From CAVTPD01 sp963736575 (lineage in GTDB: Bacteria > Bacteroidota > Bacteroidia > Cytophagales > JAAEPT01), in contig CAVTPD010000001.1 of assembly GCA_963736575.1 (NCBI GenBank), positions 1,550,001-1,614,000 of the forward strand: a DNA stretch of 64,000 nt, written 5' to 3'. Position numbers and translations under genes: made by a program. Below the pieces are notes generated by a model. It did not search any database, had not been told where the DNA came from, and was given only the letters and a program-made list of their open reading frames with translations. The stretch's first letter is position 1. Every line of letters begins with the position of its first letter. Positions 43,945 to 53,340 of the stretch are shown in pieces.

Positions 43945-45951
43945 TTAGATTTTCTTCAAGACTAAAGCCGTACGGTTGGTTGCGTAAACACTTAGTTTGG
44001 TAGTACCATCCTCTTTAAACGTAGCATAGGTGATGTTATCGTCTACACGGTTAAAGCCGCCAAATTCTGGTCTGTCAGAGTTTAGAACAATTTTGTAGTC
44101 GCCTTCGGGCGCATAAAATTTATAATCCGGTATGGCATTATTAGGACTAAAATTGAAAATGAAGATTAATTCTCCTCGTTCAAAAATTACAACATTATTG
44201 GCATCGTCCATATTCAACTGACGGGCAAAAGGATCTTGCAATAACTTTTCAGCGTCTGTGTTTTGTACCATCGCTTTGTCAAAGTTGTTCAGGTACTCGT
44301 ATTTCAATTCCGGGTTATCGGCTAAAGACCATTGTCTACGCGCATATTTGTGACTCCAGCCGTTTCCTTCTCTTGGGAAATCTACCCACTCCGGATGACC
44401 AAATTCGTTACCAATAAAGGTTAAGTACGCATCACCGCCTAAAGCCATGGTAAACAAACGGATCATTTTATGTAAAGCAATACCACGGTCAATAATTAGG
44501 TTTTGGTCTTCTTTGGCCATGTGGAAATACATTTCCTTATCCATCAACCAAAACGCCAAGGTTTTATCACCCACTAAAGCTTGGTCATGCGATTCGGCAT
44601 AAGCCACCACTTTTTCACCATAACGTCGGTTGGTCATTACCTCCCACAATTCGTGAATGTTCCAGTCTTCGTCTTGTTTTTCTTTCAGAAGTTTAATCCA
44701 GAAATCGGGGATACCCATAGCCAAACGGAAATCGAAGCCAATACCACCGTCTTCAATCGGTTTACAAATACCGGGCATACCACTCATATCTTCTGCAATC
44801 AACAAACAATCGGGTTTTGTATCTTTCGCAATCTTAGCCGCAAGTTGCAAATAGGTAATAGCATCGTGGTCTATTTCATCTACAAAATACTTATCGTAAT
44901 GGTCAAAAGCGGTACCCATACCGTGGTGTAGGTAAAGCATAGACGTAATTCCATCAAAACGGAAACCATCAAAATGGTATTCGTTCAGCCAAAATTTCAC
45001 GTTGCTTAATAGAAACTGTTGTACTTCTTCTCTTCCGTAGTCAAACAATTTAGAATCCCAAGCAGGGTGTTCACCTTTACCGCCAGGGTGAAAGTATTGG
45101 TGCTCCGAACCATCAAATTCATTCAAACCTTCCGCTGTATTTTTAACTGCATGAGAGTGAACAATGTCCATAATCACGGCAATGCCATTGTTATGGGCTT
45201 TGTTAATCAGGTATTTTAAATCTTCGGGAGAACCAAATCTAGAAGAAGGGGCAAAAAAGTTAGACACATGGTAACCAAAAGAACCGTAATATGGGTGCTC
45301 TTGTATGGCCATTAACTGAATGCAATTGTAGCCTAAATCTATAATTCGGGCTAAGGTTTTGTCGGCAAATTCGCGGTAGGTACCAACACCTTCCGTTTCT
45401 TGCGCCATACCAACATGGGCTTCATATATGATAGGGGCTTTAATAGAACCGGCTTTAAACTTACCGTCTGTCCATTTAAATGCTTTTTCGGGACTCCAGA
45501 TTTGTCCGGAATAATCGTGTTGTTCGTTTTCTACCGCACGTTGTATGTAAGCAGGAATACGGTCTTGTACACCTTTATTGCCTATAACTTTAACTTTAAC
45601 CTTGCTTTCGTGTTTTAGGACATCTTTTTTAGGGTCCGAAATAAAAATCTCCCACACACCAGCATCGTTTTTCTTTAACGGATGACTAGCAGGATCCCAA
45701 TTGTTGAAATCACCGGTTAAGAAAAGGTACTGCGCAGCGGGTGCCCATTCTCTGTAAAACCAACCTTTTTTAGTTTCATCGTAATGAAAACCAAAATATT
45801 CATGCCCGTTCGCAAAATCAGAAAGCGTTCCCGAATATTTTTCGATGTGCGCCAATCTGTCTTTATACCGTTGAAAACGGTCTTCAATGAAAGGAGCGTA
45901 AGGTTCTAACCAAGGATCATCAACAACCAGTTGAATTTTATTATTGATCAT
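43945..45951 (-). CDS. glgB: 1,4-alpha-glucan branching enzyme, eukaryotic-type
   Basis: A 668-residue GH13 enzyme that forms alpha-1,6 branches in glycogen. An N-terminal CBM48 domain (GWFYREWAPAAQYLFLTGDFNNW) precedes the barrel. The barrel carries GYNCIQLMAIQEHPYYGSFG, the nucleophile Asp in FDGFRFDGITSML, the acid Glu in LLIAEDMSGMPG, and the third Asp in ESHDQAL. The wording of these blocks (IQLMAIQEH, YHVSNFFAPSSRFG, LYLHHGMG) is closer to plant, yeast and animal branching enzymes than to the E. coli GlgB type. No other glycogen genes are next to it. Two small membrane protein genes follow closely. Confidence 0.92.
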   Translation of the reverse strand: MINNKIQLVVDDPWLEPYAPFIEDRFQRYKDRLAHIEKYSGTLSDFANGHEYFGFHYDETKKGWFYREWAPAAQYLFLTGDFNNWDPASHPLKKNDAGVWEIFISDPKKDVLKHESKVKVKVIGNKGVQDRIPAYIQRAVENEQHDYSGQIWSPEKAFKWTDGKFKAGSIKAPIIYEAHVGMAQETEGVGTYREFADKTLARIIDLGYNCIQLMAIQEHPYYGSFGYHVSNFFAPSSRFGSPEDLKYLINKAHNNGIAVIMDIVHSHAVKNTAEGLNEFDGSEHQYFHPGGKGEHPAWDSKLFDYGREEVQQFLLSNVKFWLNEYHFDGFRFDGITSMLYLHHGMGTAFDHYDKYFVDEIDHDAITYLQLAAKIAKDTKPDCLLIAEDMSGMPGICKPIEDGGIGFDFRLAMGIPDFWIKLLKEKQDEDWNIHELWEVMTNRRYGEKVVAYAESHDQALVGDKTLAFWLMDKEMYFHMAKEDQNLIIDRGIALHKMIRLFTMALGGDAYLTFIGNEFGHPEWVDFPREGNGWSHKYARRQWSLADNPELKYEYLNNFDKAMVQNTDAEKLLQDPFARQLNMDDANNVVIFERGELIFIFNFSPNNAIPDYKFYAPEGDYKIVLNSDRPEFGGFNRVDDNITYATFKEDGTTKLSVYATNRTALVLKKI

Positions 45952-46044
45952 AAAAATGATATCTTAAATTGTGAATAACATAAGTACTGAAAATAGTTTT
46001 ATAGGGCTTCAATTCCAATTATTTTAGACGAAGAAAATTTATCT

Positions 46045-46992
46045 ATGTACCGAATAGCATTTCTAGACACGGAAACTCTGGGTTCAGATATTAACCTAGA
46101 CAATTTTAATGAATTGGGTATTGTAACATTATACCCGTTTACAGAAAATAAAGACAGGGTTAAACGGCTTCAGAATATTGATGTTGCCATTACCAATAAA
46201 GTAGTGCTAGACAAAGAGGTTCTGGAACAATGTTCAGACCTTAAATTGATCTGTGTCACCGCTACTGGTACTAATAATATTGACACTTTCGCTGCCCAAG
46301 AACGTGGAGTGGCAGTTAAGAACGTTAGAGGCTATTCCTCTGACTCTGTTGCTGAACATACTTTTAGTATGCTATTAGAGTTGCTGCATAGAAACGCTTA
46401 TTACAACGACTATGTAAAATCTGGCCGTTATGCAAAACATCACTTGTTCACACACATTGGCCACCCCATAACTGAAATTAAAGGAAAAACGTTCGGGATA
46501 ATTGGCTTGGGTGCCATTGGTAAACGTGTGGGAGAAATAGCGGAAGCCTTTGGAGCTAAAGTTGTTTTCTATTCTACTTCCGGCAGTAATAGTTATTATA
46601 AGTACGAAAAATTGGGTTTTGAAGAGTTTTTAAGCGTTTCGGATATTATTTCTATTCATGCACCCTACAACGAAGACACCAAAAACTTAATAGATGCTCA
46701 TGCCTTTAAATTTGTTAAACCGAATTGTATTTTAATTAATACCGGTAGAGGAGGCATTGTGGTAGAAGAAGATTTAGTTACCGCTTTAATTGATGATAAA
46801 ATACAAGCAGCAGCACTAGATGTTTTCGAAAACGAACCAATAACCGATAAAAGTCCGCTTAAACAGGTTATAGACCCTAATAAATTATTATTAACCCCTC
46901 ATATTGCTTGGGCTTCTGTGGAAGCAAGAATTAAGTTAATGGAGTTAACCTTCAGAAACGTAAAAGAATTTATTGAAAGCAGAAAAAAGTGA
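46045..46992 (+). CDS. D-2-hydroxyacid dehydrogenase
   Basis: A 315-residue NAD(P)H-dependent oxidoreductase of the D-isomer-specific family. It shows the Rossmann fingerprint GIIGLGAIGKRVGEIAEAFGA, the catalytic Arg (NTGRGGIVVEEDL), Glu (FENEPI) and His (LTPHIAWASVEAR). Wording near the substrate site (TATGTNNID, GYSSDSVAEHTFSMLLEL) resembles glycerate/hydroxypyruvate reductases. The substrate is not certain. The stop overlaps the start of the following aminotransferase by four bases (GTGA), so the two are coupled. It is divergent from the branching-enzyme gene, with 93 bases between. Confidence 0.9.
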   Translation: MYRIAFLDTETLGSDINLDNFNELGIVTLYPFTENKDRVKRLQNIDVAITNKVVLDKEVLEQCSDLKLICVTATGTNNIDTFAAQERGVAVKNVRGYSSDSVAEHTFSMLLELLHRNAYYNDYVKSGRYAKHHLFTHIGHPITEIKGKTFGIIGLGAIGKRVGEIAEAFGAKVVFYSTSGSNSYYKYEKLGFEEFLSVSDIISIHAPYNEDTKNLIDAHAFKFVKPNCILINTGRGGIVVEEDLVTALIDDKIQAAALDVFENEPITDKSPLKQVIDPNKLLLTPHIAWASVEARIKLMELTFRNVKEFIESRKK

Positions 46993-48122
46993 TCCCATTT
47001 AATAAACCCGTTTTAATAGGGAAGGAATTAGAATACATTCAAGATGCCGTTACCAGCGGTAGAATATCGGGCGACGGAAAATACACCCGAGCATGTCAGC
47101 ATTTTTTAGAAGACCAGTTTGGTTTTCCTAAAGTCTTGTTGACTACCTCTTGCACCGATGCCTTAGAAATGATTTCCATTTTGCTGGATTTGCAAACCGA
47201 AGACGAAATTATAATCCCATCTTTTGCCTATGTCTCTACGGCCAATGCGTTTGCGTTGCGGGGAGCTCAAATCAAATTTGCCGACGTTGATTCGGATACG
47301 TTATGTATTTCGGCAAAAGAAATAAAACGATTATTAAGTCCGAAAACCAAAGCCGTAGTGCTGTTGCATTATGCGGGTGTTTCTTGTGATGTTGATGCCA
47401 TTAAAAAAGTACTTCCTGCTAACAAAACTGTTTTTTTAATAGAAGATAATGCATTGGGAATCAATTCTAAATACAATTATAAGTATACAGGTACTTTAAG
47501 TGATTTCAGTGCTTATTCTTTCCATCAAACTAAGAACATAATGTGTGGTGAAGGCGGGGCTTTGTGTATTAATAATCCAGAATTTATTTTTCCTTCCGAA
47601 GTAGTTTGGCAAAAAGGAACCGATAGAAATGCTTTTGATAGAAAAGAAAAAGAAGTTTACACTTGGCAATCATTAGGCTCTTCTTTTTTACCTAGCGAAA
47701 TGAACGCAGCTTATCTAAAAGCACAATTAGAAAACATAGATCTTATTCAGGAAAAAAGAGTGAAAATTTGGGAAACCTATCAAAAAGCATTTGAAAAACT
47801 TGAACAAAAAGACGTAATAAGAAGACCTATTGTTCCGAAATACGCTACCGTAAATGGTTCTATTTATTATTTACTTTGTAAGTCGGAAGAAGAAAGAGAT
47901 GCTTTAATAAGGCATTTAAAAGAACGACAAATACAAGCGGTTTTTCATTACCAACCCTTACATTTAAGTCCGTTTTTCTTGAAGAAAAATGCTAAATTAA
48001 GCCTTACAGTTACTGAAAAAGTAGCCAAAACGTTAATCCGCTTACCCATTTTTTATGATTTAACAGAAAACGAACAGGCTTCCATTATAGAAGCTGTGGA
48101 AACATTTTACACTAAAGCATAA
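46989..48122 (+). CDS. wecE: dTDP-4-amino-4,6-dideoxygalactose transaminase-like (WecE/RffA)
   Basis: A 377-residue DegT/DnrJ/EryC1 family PLP aminotransferase. It opens with IPFNKPVLIGKELEYIQDAV then SGRISGDGKYTRACQHFLE, characteristic of WecE. The PLP-binding lysine is Lys182 in FHQTKNIMCGEGGAL. WecE forms dTDP-Fuc4N by transamination of the 4-keto-6-deoxy sugar. The start is a GTG overlapping the previous stop. No other deoxysugar genes are nearby, but the 2-hydroxyacid dehydrogenase gene is coupled to it and the Kdo genes follow, so a role in surface sugar synthesis is reasonable. The sugar is inferred from family wording only. Confidence 0.85.
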   Translation: MIPFNKPVLIGKELEYIQDAVTSGRISGDGKYTRACQHFLEDQFGFPKVLLTTSCTDALEMISILLDLQTEDEIIIPSFAYVSTANAFALRGAQIKFADVDSDTLCISAKEIKRLLSPKTKAVVLLHYAGVSCDVDAIKKVLPANKTVFLIEDNALGINSKYNYKYTGTLSDFSAYSFHQTKNIMCGEGGALCINNPEFIFPSEVVWQKGTDRNAFDRKEKEVYTWQSLGSSFLPSEMNAAYLKAQLENIDLIQEKRVKIWETYQKAFEKLEQKDVIRRPIVPKYATVNGSIYYLLCKSEEERDALIRHLKERQIQAVFHYQPLHLSPFFLKKNAKLSLTVTEKVAKTLIRLPIFYDLTENEQASIIEAVETFYTKA

Positions 48123-48171
48123 GTTACTTGCTTCAGTATTTATAAATTTGATAATAGAAAAAGAGAATTTT

Positions 48172-49185
48172 ATGAGAAATGGTATTGTTTGCCTCCTTTT
48201 AACAGGATTAGTATTTCTTTCGGGTTGTATAGTCTCAAAGAAAAAATACGATGAGTTAGCCCAAAGAAAGTCCAAGCTAGAAATAGAAAAAAATGAATTA
48301 GAAAAAAGCAATGAGGTTTTAAGTGCTGAATTACAACAGCTTCAAGACGAGTTGAAAGCAAGAAATGCCAAAATTGACGAATTGGCTAAAGACACCGCTC
48401 AATTGGGTGGGTTATATAAAGAACTGATTGACCAATACCAAAACTTATCAAAAATATCGGCAGCAGATGCGCAAAACCTATCTAAGCAATTAGAGCGTGT
48501 GGCTAATTTACGTGCCGAATTAGAAGAAAGAGACAGTACCTTAGCTAAAGGCCAACGTGCTAATGAATCGTTACAAAAAGAACTACAACAACGTGAAAGC
48601 ACCGTAGATAGCTTGATTGTTGGCCTAAACGAACGTGAGGCCCGTGTTCAGGAATTAGAACGATTAATTAAAGAACGTGATGCTGCCATAAACCGTATTA
48701 GAGATCAAGTAGCGGGTGCTTTATTAAAATTTAATAAAGACGAATTAACGGTTGAAGTAATTGACGGTAAAGTATACGTTTCTTTAGCGGCTGATTTATT
48801 ATTTGCTTCAGGTAGTTACAATGTAGATACCAAAGGTAAAGAAGCATTAGCTAAATTGGGTGAAGCCTTAAAAGGACAATCCGATATTGAAATCAACATT
48901 GAAGGCCATACCGATGATTTAGCCATGACAGCTAAAGGGGACTTAAAAGACAACTGGGATTTATCGGTTTTAAGAGCTACAAACATTGTAAGAGAATTAG
49001 TGACAGCGGGAGTAGACCCTAAATTATTAGTTCCATCAGGTAGAGCGTCTTACAAACCTAAAGTGGATGAAAAAACACGTGAGGCAAGAGCTCAAAACAG
49101 AAGAACAGAAATTATTATTAGCCCAGATTTAGCTGAATTATTCAAACTAATTGAAGGCGCTGAAATTTCAGAAGAGAAAAAATAG
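48172..49185 (+). CDS. OmpA family lipoprotein with coiled coil
   Basis: The ATG at 48172 gives a 337-residue lipoprotein (signal LLLTGLVFLSGC, Cys19); an in-frame upstream ATG would put charged residues before the signal and is rejected. Residues about 25-190 form a long coiled coil (heptads of Leu, Glu, Lys). The last 120 residues are an OmpA-type peptidoglycan-binding domain: SLAADLLFASGSYNVDTKG, INIEGHTDDL, NWDLSVLRATNIVREL and RTEIIISPDL, including the GHTD and R-R-T blocks. It probably ties the outer membrane to the cell wall. It is followed after one base by kdsD. Confidence 0.9.
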   Translation: MRNGIVCLLLTGLVFLSGCIVSKKKYDELAQRKSKLEIEKNELEKSNEVLSAELQQLQDELKARNAKIDELAKDTAQLGGLYKELIDQYQNLSKISAADAQNLSKQLERVANLRAELEERDSTLAKGQRANESLQKELQQRESTVDSLIVGLNEREARVQELERLIKERDAAINRIRDQVAGALLKFNKDELTVEVIDGKVYVSLAADLLFASGSYNVDTKGKEALAKLGEALKGQSDIEINIEGHTDDLAMTAKGDLKDNWDLSVLRATNIVRELVTAGVDPKLLVPSGRASYKPKVDEKTREARAQNRRTEIIISPDLAELFKLIEGAEISEEKK

Positions 49186-49186
49186 A

Positions 49187-50128
49187 GTGAGTATAGATAT
49201 TTTAAAAATAGCCCAAGAAGTTTTTGAAATAGAAGCGGAAGCACTTTTAGGTTTAAAAAAGAACCTAAATGCCGATTTCAAAAAGGCGGTTATGGCTATC
49301 CATGAAAGCAAAGGCAAGCTGATTGTCTGCGGAATGGGTAAGTCTGGCCATATTGGTAAGAAAATGGCAGCAACTTTTGCCAGTACTGGTACACCTAGTT
49401 TTTTTGTTCATCCAGCAGAAGCTTTTCACGGCGATTTAGGGATGCTAACTTCCAATGACGTGTTTTTGAGCATTTCAAATTCTGGTGAAACAGATGAAGT
49501 ACTTAAAATTGTTCCTTTTGTGAAAGACAATGGGATGATACACATCTGTATGGTTGGGAATCCAAATTCAACTTTGGCTAAAAATGCCGATTTTGTATTA
49601 AACATACATGTAGACAAAGAAGCCTGTCCTTTGCAATTAGCACCTACTAGCAGTACAACCGCAACATTGGCTATGGGTGATGCTTTGGCAGTAGTACTTA
49701 TAGAAGTTAATCAGTTTAAGGAAGAAAACTTTGCTCGTTTCCATCCTGGAGGTAGTTTAGGAAGAAAACTATTGACTAAAGTTGGTGATGAGATGGAGAC
49801 CAAAAATCTTCCTATTGTGGACAGAAACACAAACATTAGAGACGTAATTCTAAAAGCCACACAAGGGAAATTAGGAACGGCTGTAATTATAGATGATTTA
49901 GGCGAAGTTGAAGGAATTATTACAGATGGTGATTTAAGACGCGCCTTAAATAATTTTGCAGACGAACGATTCTTTGGTTTAGTAGCAGAAGAAATAATGA
50001 CTACCAATCCGAAGATGGTAACTGCTGATACACGAGTTTCGGAAGCAGAACAAATAATGGCTACTTTTAAGATTAAAAGTCTTTTAGTAGTTGAAGGGAA
50101 AAAATTAATAGGTATTTACAGCGCGTAG
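49187..50128 (+). CDS. kdsD: KpsF/GutQ family arabinose-5-phosphate isomerase
   Basis: A 313-residue protein starting at GTG 49187, one base after the OmpA stop. The N-terminal SIS domain (KLIVCGMGKSGHIGKKMAATF, then SNSGETDEVL and LAPTSSTTATLAMGDALA) and a C-terminal pair of CBS domains (KLGTAVIIDDLGEVEGIITDGDL, then IKSLLVVEGKKLIGIYS) identify it. The enzyme converts ribulose-5-phosphate to arabinose-5-phosphate, the first step to Kdo. The gene for the next step, kdsA, follows after one base, which supports the assignment. Confidence 0.94.
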   Translation: MSIDILKIAQEVFEIEAEALLGLKKNLNADFKKAVMAIHESKGKLIVCGMGKSGHIGKKMAATFASTGTPSFFVHPAEAFHGDLGMLTSNDVFLSISNSGETDEVLKIVPFVKDNGMIHICMVGNPNSTLAKNADFVLNIHVDKEACPLQLAPTSSTTATLAMGDALAVVLIEVNQFKEENFARFHPGGSLGRKLLTKVGDEMETKNLPIVDRNTNIRDVILKATQGKLGTAVIIDDLGEVEGIITDGDLRRALNNFADERFFGLVAEEIMTTNPKMVTADTRVSEAEQIMATFKIKSLLVVEGKKLIGIYSA

Positions 50129-50129
50129 C

Positions 50130-50927
50130 ATGAGTTTATTCGAAGAATTACAACATAAACCTTTCGTAATGGCAGGTCCCTGCATTATTGAAAGCGAAGA
50201 AATGGCTTTAGACTTAGCCGAGCAATTAAAAGCAATTTGCGAAAGACAAGGGTTTACCTACATCTTTAAAGCTTCTTTTGATAAAGCCAATAGAACATCT
50301 GTTTCTTCGTTCCGTGGTGACGGACTAGATTTTGGGTTAAGTGTCTTTAAGAAGATTAAAGAGAAATTTAACGTCCCGGTTGTTACCGATATTCACGAAT
50401 CTTGGCAAGCTGAAAAAGTAGCCGAAGTGGTAGATGTATTGCAAATACCTGCTTTCTTGTGTAGACAAACCGATTTATTAATGGCTGCCGGTGCAACGGG
50501 TAAAATCATTAATGTTAAAAAAGCACAGTTTCTTTCTGCCGCAGATATGAAAAACGTGGTTTCTAAATTAGAATCAACAGGTAATAAAAACCTTATGCTT
50601 TGCGAACGTGGTTCTATGTATGGTTTTAACAACCTTGTGGTAGATTACACGGGTGTATTAGAAATGAAAGAATACGGTTACCCGGTTGTAATGGATTGTA
50701 CACATGCCGTACAAAAGCCAGGTGGTTTAGGTGGTAAAACAGGCGGAAACAGAGAATATGTACCTTACATTGCTAAAGCAGCAGCAGCAGTAGGTGTTAA
50801 AGGTTTTTTCTTTGAAGTACACCGTAATCCGGAAGAAGCACTTTCAGATGGCCCTAACATGGTTTATTTAGATAAATTTGAAGCCGTATTAGCTTCCGTT
50901 AAAAAAGTGATGGAAGCGGTGCAATAA
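50130..50927 (+). CDS. kdsA: 3-deoxy-8-phosphooctulonate synthase
   Basis: A 265-residue TIM-barrel enzyme that condenses arabinose-5-phosphate and phosphoenolpyruvate to Kdo-8-phosphate. Family blocks: FVMAGPCIIESEEMAL, FKASFDKANRTSVSSFRG, VVTDIHESWQAE, CRQTDLLMAA, LCERGSMYGFNNLVVDY and the metal-site VMDCTHAVQKPGG. It follows kdsD with a one-base gap. Together they make the core-sugar precursor for LPS. The absence of kdsB and kdsC here means the rest of the pathway lies elsewhere. Confidence 0.97.
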   Translation: MSLFEELQHKPFVMAGPCIIESEEMALDLAEQLKAICERQGFTYIFKASFDKANRTSVSSFRGDGLDFGLSVFKKIKEKFNVPVVTDIHESWQAEKVAEVVDVLQIPAFLCRQTDLLMAAGATGKIINVKKAQFLSAADMKNVVSKLESTGNKNLMLCERGSMYGFNNLVVDYTGVLEMKEYGYPVVMDCTHAVQKPGGLGGKTGGNREYVPYIAKAAAAVGVKGFFFEVHRNPEEALSDGPNMVYLDKFEAVLASVKKVMEAVQ

Positions 50928-50970
50928 AATACAGGTTTAATCGTCCATTAGATAAATTCACACATTGTAT

Positions 50971-52032
50971 ATGAACAGATTACTGTTTTCGGGTATAGCC
51001 CTTTTGTTTTCTTTACAAATTTTTGCTCAGGCTCAATTTAAAACCAAAGTACACGATTTTGGTGAGGTAGAAGAAGACGGTGGAAATGTAGATTATACGT
51101 TTCGGTTTAAAAACAATTACAAAGAACCCATTAGTATAATGGCAGTAGATGTGGAATGCGGTTGTACCACACCTGAATGGTCAGAAAAAGCCATTCCTGC
51201 TGGTGGAGAAGGCATTATTAAAGCCGAATACGAGCCTTATAATAGACCTGGTATATTTGACAAGCATTTAACCGTTAGAACTACTAAAGACACTACAGAG
51301 CTTACTATTAAGGGTAATGTGTTGCCAAGAGAGCGTTCTAATGCCGAAGAAGAATTGCCCGACTATATTGGTAATTTATTAATGAAGTCTACTAGTCTTC
51401 AGATGGGCGTGATTAAAACCAATGGAGAGGCTCACAAAGATTTTCAGTTTTACAACAACAGCGAAAAGCCTATTATTTTTAAAATTGAAGAGTTAGAAGT
51501 TCCGGAATACATGGAAGTGAAGATTGAGCCTTTGGTGTTAGCGCCTAAAACCTATGGTAAAATCATTATCTCATACGATCCTATTAAGAAGAACGATTTT
51601 GGTTATATGGTAGATTTTATCTCAATAAATACTACCGATGAAACTGAACCAGTGAAAGAATTAGCGGTTAGAGCTACCATTGAAGAGTATTTCCCGCCAA
51701 TGACGGAAGAACAAAAAGCCAAAGCACCTCAATTATTTGTTTTAAACCCCATTTATGATTTCGGGAATGCCTCTAGTTCACAACCTGTAAGCTATGCTTT
51801 TGAAATTGAAAATACAGGCAAAACACCATTAAAAATCCGAAAGGTGAAAAGTGCGTGTTCTTGCTTAACAGCAGAAATGGAAAAAGAAACCATAGCACCA
51901 GGGGCTAAAACCAAACTGAAATTAGTATTCGATACCAGTGACCGAACAGGCTACCAATCGAAGTCGGTTTATATTTACTCCAACTCACCAACTAACCCGG
52001 TGCAGGTGGTGAAAATTAAAGGAAGGATCTAA
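50971..52032 (+). CDS. DUF1573 domain protein, two repeats
   Basis: The ATG at 50971 gives a 353-residue exported protein (signal LLFSGIALLFSLQIFAQA); a TTG six bases upstream is unlikely. It has two DUF1573-type immunoglobulin-like domains, at about 22-110 (VHDFGEVEEDGGNVDYTFRF, VDVECGCTTPEW) and about 255-352 (YDFGNASSSQPVSYAFEIEN, VKSACSCLTAE), each with a Cys-x-Cys motif. A beta-rich middle links them. This domain is common in secreted Bacteroidota proteins of unknown function. It lies 43 bases after kdsA and is followed by a strong terminator. Confidence 0.85.
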   Translation: MNRLLFSGIALLFSLQIFAQAQFKTKVHDFGEVEEDGGNVDYTFRFKNNYKEPISIMAVDVECGCTTPEWSEKAIPAGGEGIIKAEYEPYNRPGIFDKHLTVRTTKDTTELTIKGNVLPRERSNAEEELPDYIGNLLMKSTSLQMGVIKTNGEAHKDFQFYNNSEKPIIFKIEELEVPEYMEVKIEPLVLAPKTYGKIIISYDPIKKNDFGYMVDFISINTTDETEPVKELAVRATIEEYFPPMTEEQKAKAPQLFVLNPIYDFGNASSSQPVSYAFEIENTGKTPLKIRKVKSACSCLTAEMEKETIAPGAKTKLKLVFDTSDRTGYQSKSVYIYSNSPTNPVQVVKIKGRI

Positions 52033-52053
52033 TTATAGATTATAACGTTTTAT

Positions 52054-52085
52054 AAAACCCTGTTGGTGAAAGCCAACAGGGTTTT
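52054..52085 (+). terminator. Intrinsic terminator after the DUF1573 gene
   Basis: A 13-bp perfect stem (AAAACCCTGTTGG with CCAACAGGGTTTT) and 6-nt loop run into a T-run (52082-52087). It is 22 bases after the stop and closes the OmpA-kdsD-kdsA-DUF1573 group. Confidence 0.92.
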
Positions 52086-52155
52086 TTGTTGTTAATGAAA
52101 GTAGAATGCTTTCTGGTGCGGAACTTAGTTCCGTGATTCAATACAAGATATAGGA

Positions 52156-53340
52156 ATGAAAGAAGAAACACCCGCTATTAAGTTTTACATCCTTCCTGTG
52201 ATTGTACTTGCACAATTTGCGGGTACTTCTTTGTGGTTTGCTACCAATGCAGTGTTACCCTTGCTAAGTTTTGGTTTTCCTGCCGAAAGTGTTTCTCAGC
52301 TAACCTTAATGATTCAATTGGGTTTTATTCTGGGGACCTTGGTGTTGGCAGTATTTTCTGTATCAGACCGATTTCCTGCTCATAAAGTATTCTTTGTTTC
52401 TTCTTTGTTGGGAGGACTCTGTACGTTTTCGCTTAGCTTTAGCGCTAATTATACGGTTTGGATGATTTTGCGGTTTATAACTGGTGTGGCTTTAGCGGGC
52501 ATCTATCCGGTAGGTATGAAACTAGCTTCTACCTATTATCAAAAAGGTTTAGGTAAAGCTTTGGGTTATTTGGTTGGTGCTTTGGTTTTAGGAACAGCCT
52601 TTCCGCATGCGTTAGTAGCTTTTGAATGGACGCTAAGCCCTTTAGAGGTCTTACAATTGGTGAGCTTATTTGCGGCCATTGGCGGGGTTTTAATACTCTT
52701 TTTTGTTCCAGAGGTTATTACCGCTAAAAAGCCTACTAAGTTTAAGTTTTCGGCTTTACAAAAAGCTTTTGTCTCTCCCGAATTTAGAAAAGCAGCCTTT
52801 GGTTATTTTGGCCATATGTGGGAACTGTATGCTTTTTGGGCCTTCATTCCCTTTTACATTTTAGTTTATGAAAATCTGAATAATGTTCCGGTGAACATTC
52901 CATTATTTAGTTTTATAGTAATTGCAATTGGTGCGCTTTCATGCATTACAGGTGGTTATTTAGTAAAGTTTTTCGGGAGTGAGAAAGTGGCTTTTTGGCA
53001 ACTGACCGTAAGTTTGTTTTGTTGTTTACTTTCACCTATACTGTTGTTTACTTCATTTCCTGTATTTATTACTTTTATAGGTGTTTGGGGATGGTTTGTG
53101 GTAGGGGACTCTCCACAGTTTTCCGCATTAACGGCTCAAAATGCACCAAAAAACTATGTAGGTAGCGCATTAACTTTGGTGACTTCAATTGGGTTTGCAG
53201 TAACAATCTTCAGTATACAATTACTTTCATTAATGAAAACCTTAGGGTTATTTGTATGGATTATGTTGCCATTGGCACTGGGTCCATTAATAGCCATTAT
53301 TTATAGAATGCGAACGAATGAAAAAACTGATCATATTTGA
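52156..53340 (+). CDS. MFS transporter
   Basis: A 394-residue membrane protein with about 12 hydrophobic segments. It opens with an ILPVIVLAQFAGTSLWFATNAV helix and has the A-type loop VSDRFPAHKVFFVSSLLGG. It then shows FITGVALAGIYPVGMKLAS and KALGYLVGALVLGTAFP in the first half, and a second-half equivalent with FVVGDSPQFSALTAQNAP. The substrate is unknown. The gene overlaps the following HAD gene by 23 bases, so the two are co-transcribed and probably related in function (for instance import and dephosphorylation of a sugar), but that is inference. Confidence 0.88.
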   Translation: MKEETPAIKFYILPVIVLAQFAGTSLWFATNAVLPLLSFGFPAESVSQLTLMIQLGFILGTLVLAVFSVSDRFPAHKVFFVSSLLGGLCTFSLSFSANYTVWMILRFITGVALAGIYPVGMKLASTYYQKGLGKALGYLVGALVLGTAFPHALVAFEWTLSPLEVLQLVSLFAAIGGVLILFFVPEVITAKKPTKFKFSALQKAFVSPEFRKAAFGYFGHMWELYAFWAFIPFYILVYENLNNVPVNIPLFSFIVIAIGALSCITGGYLVKFFGSEKVAFWQLTVSLFCCLLSPILLFTSFPVFITFIGVWGWFVVGDSPQFSALTAQNAPKNYVGSALTLVTSIGFAVTIFSIQLLSLMKTLGLFVWIMLPLALGPLIAIIYRMRTNEKTDHI

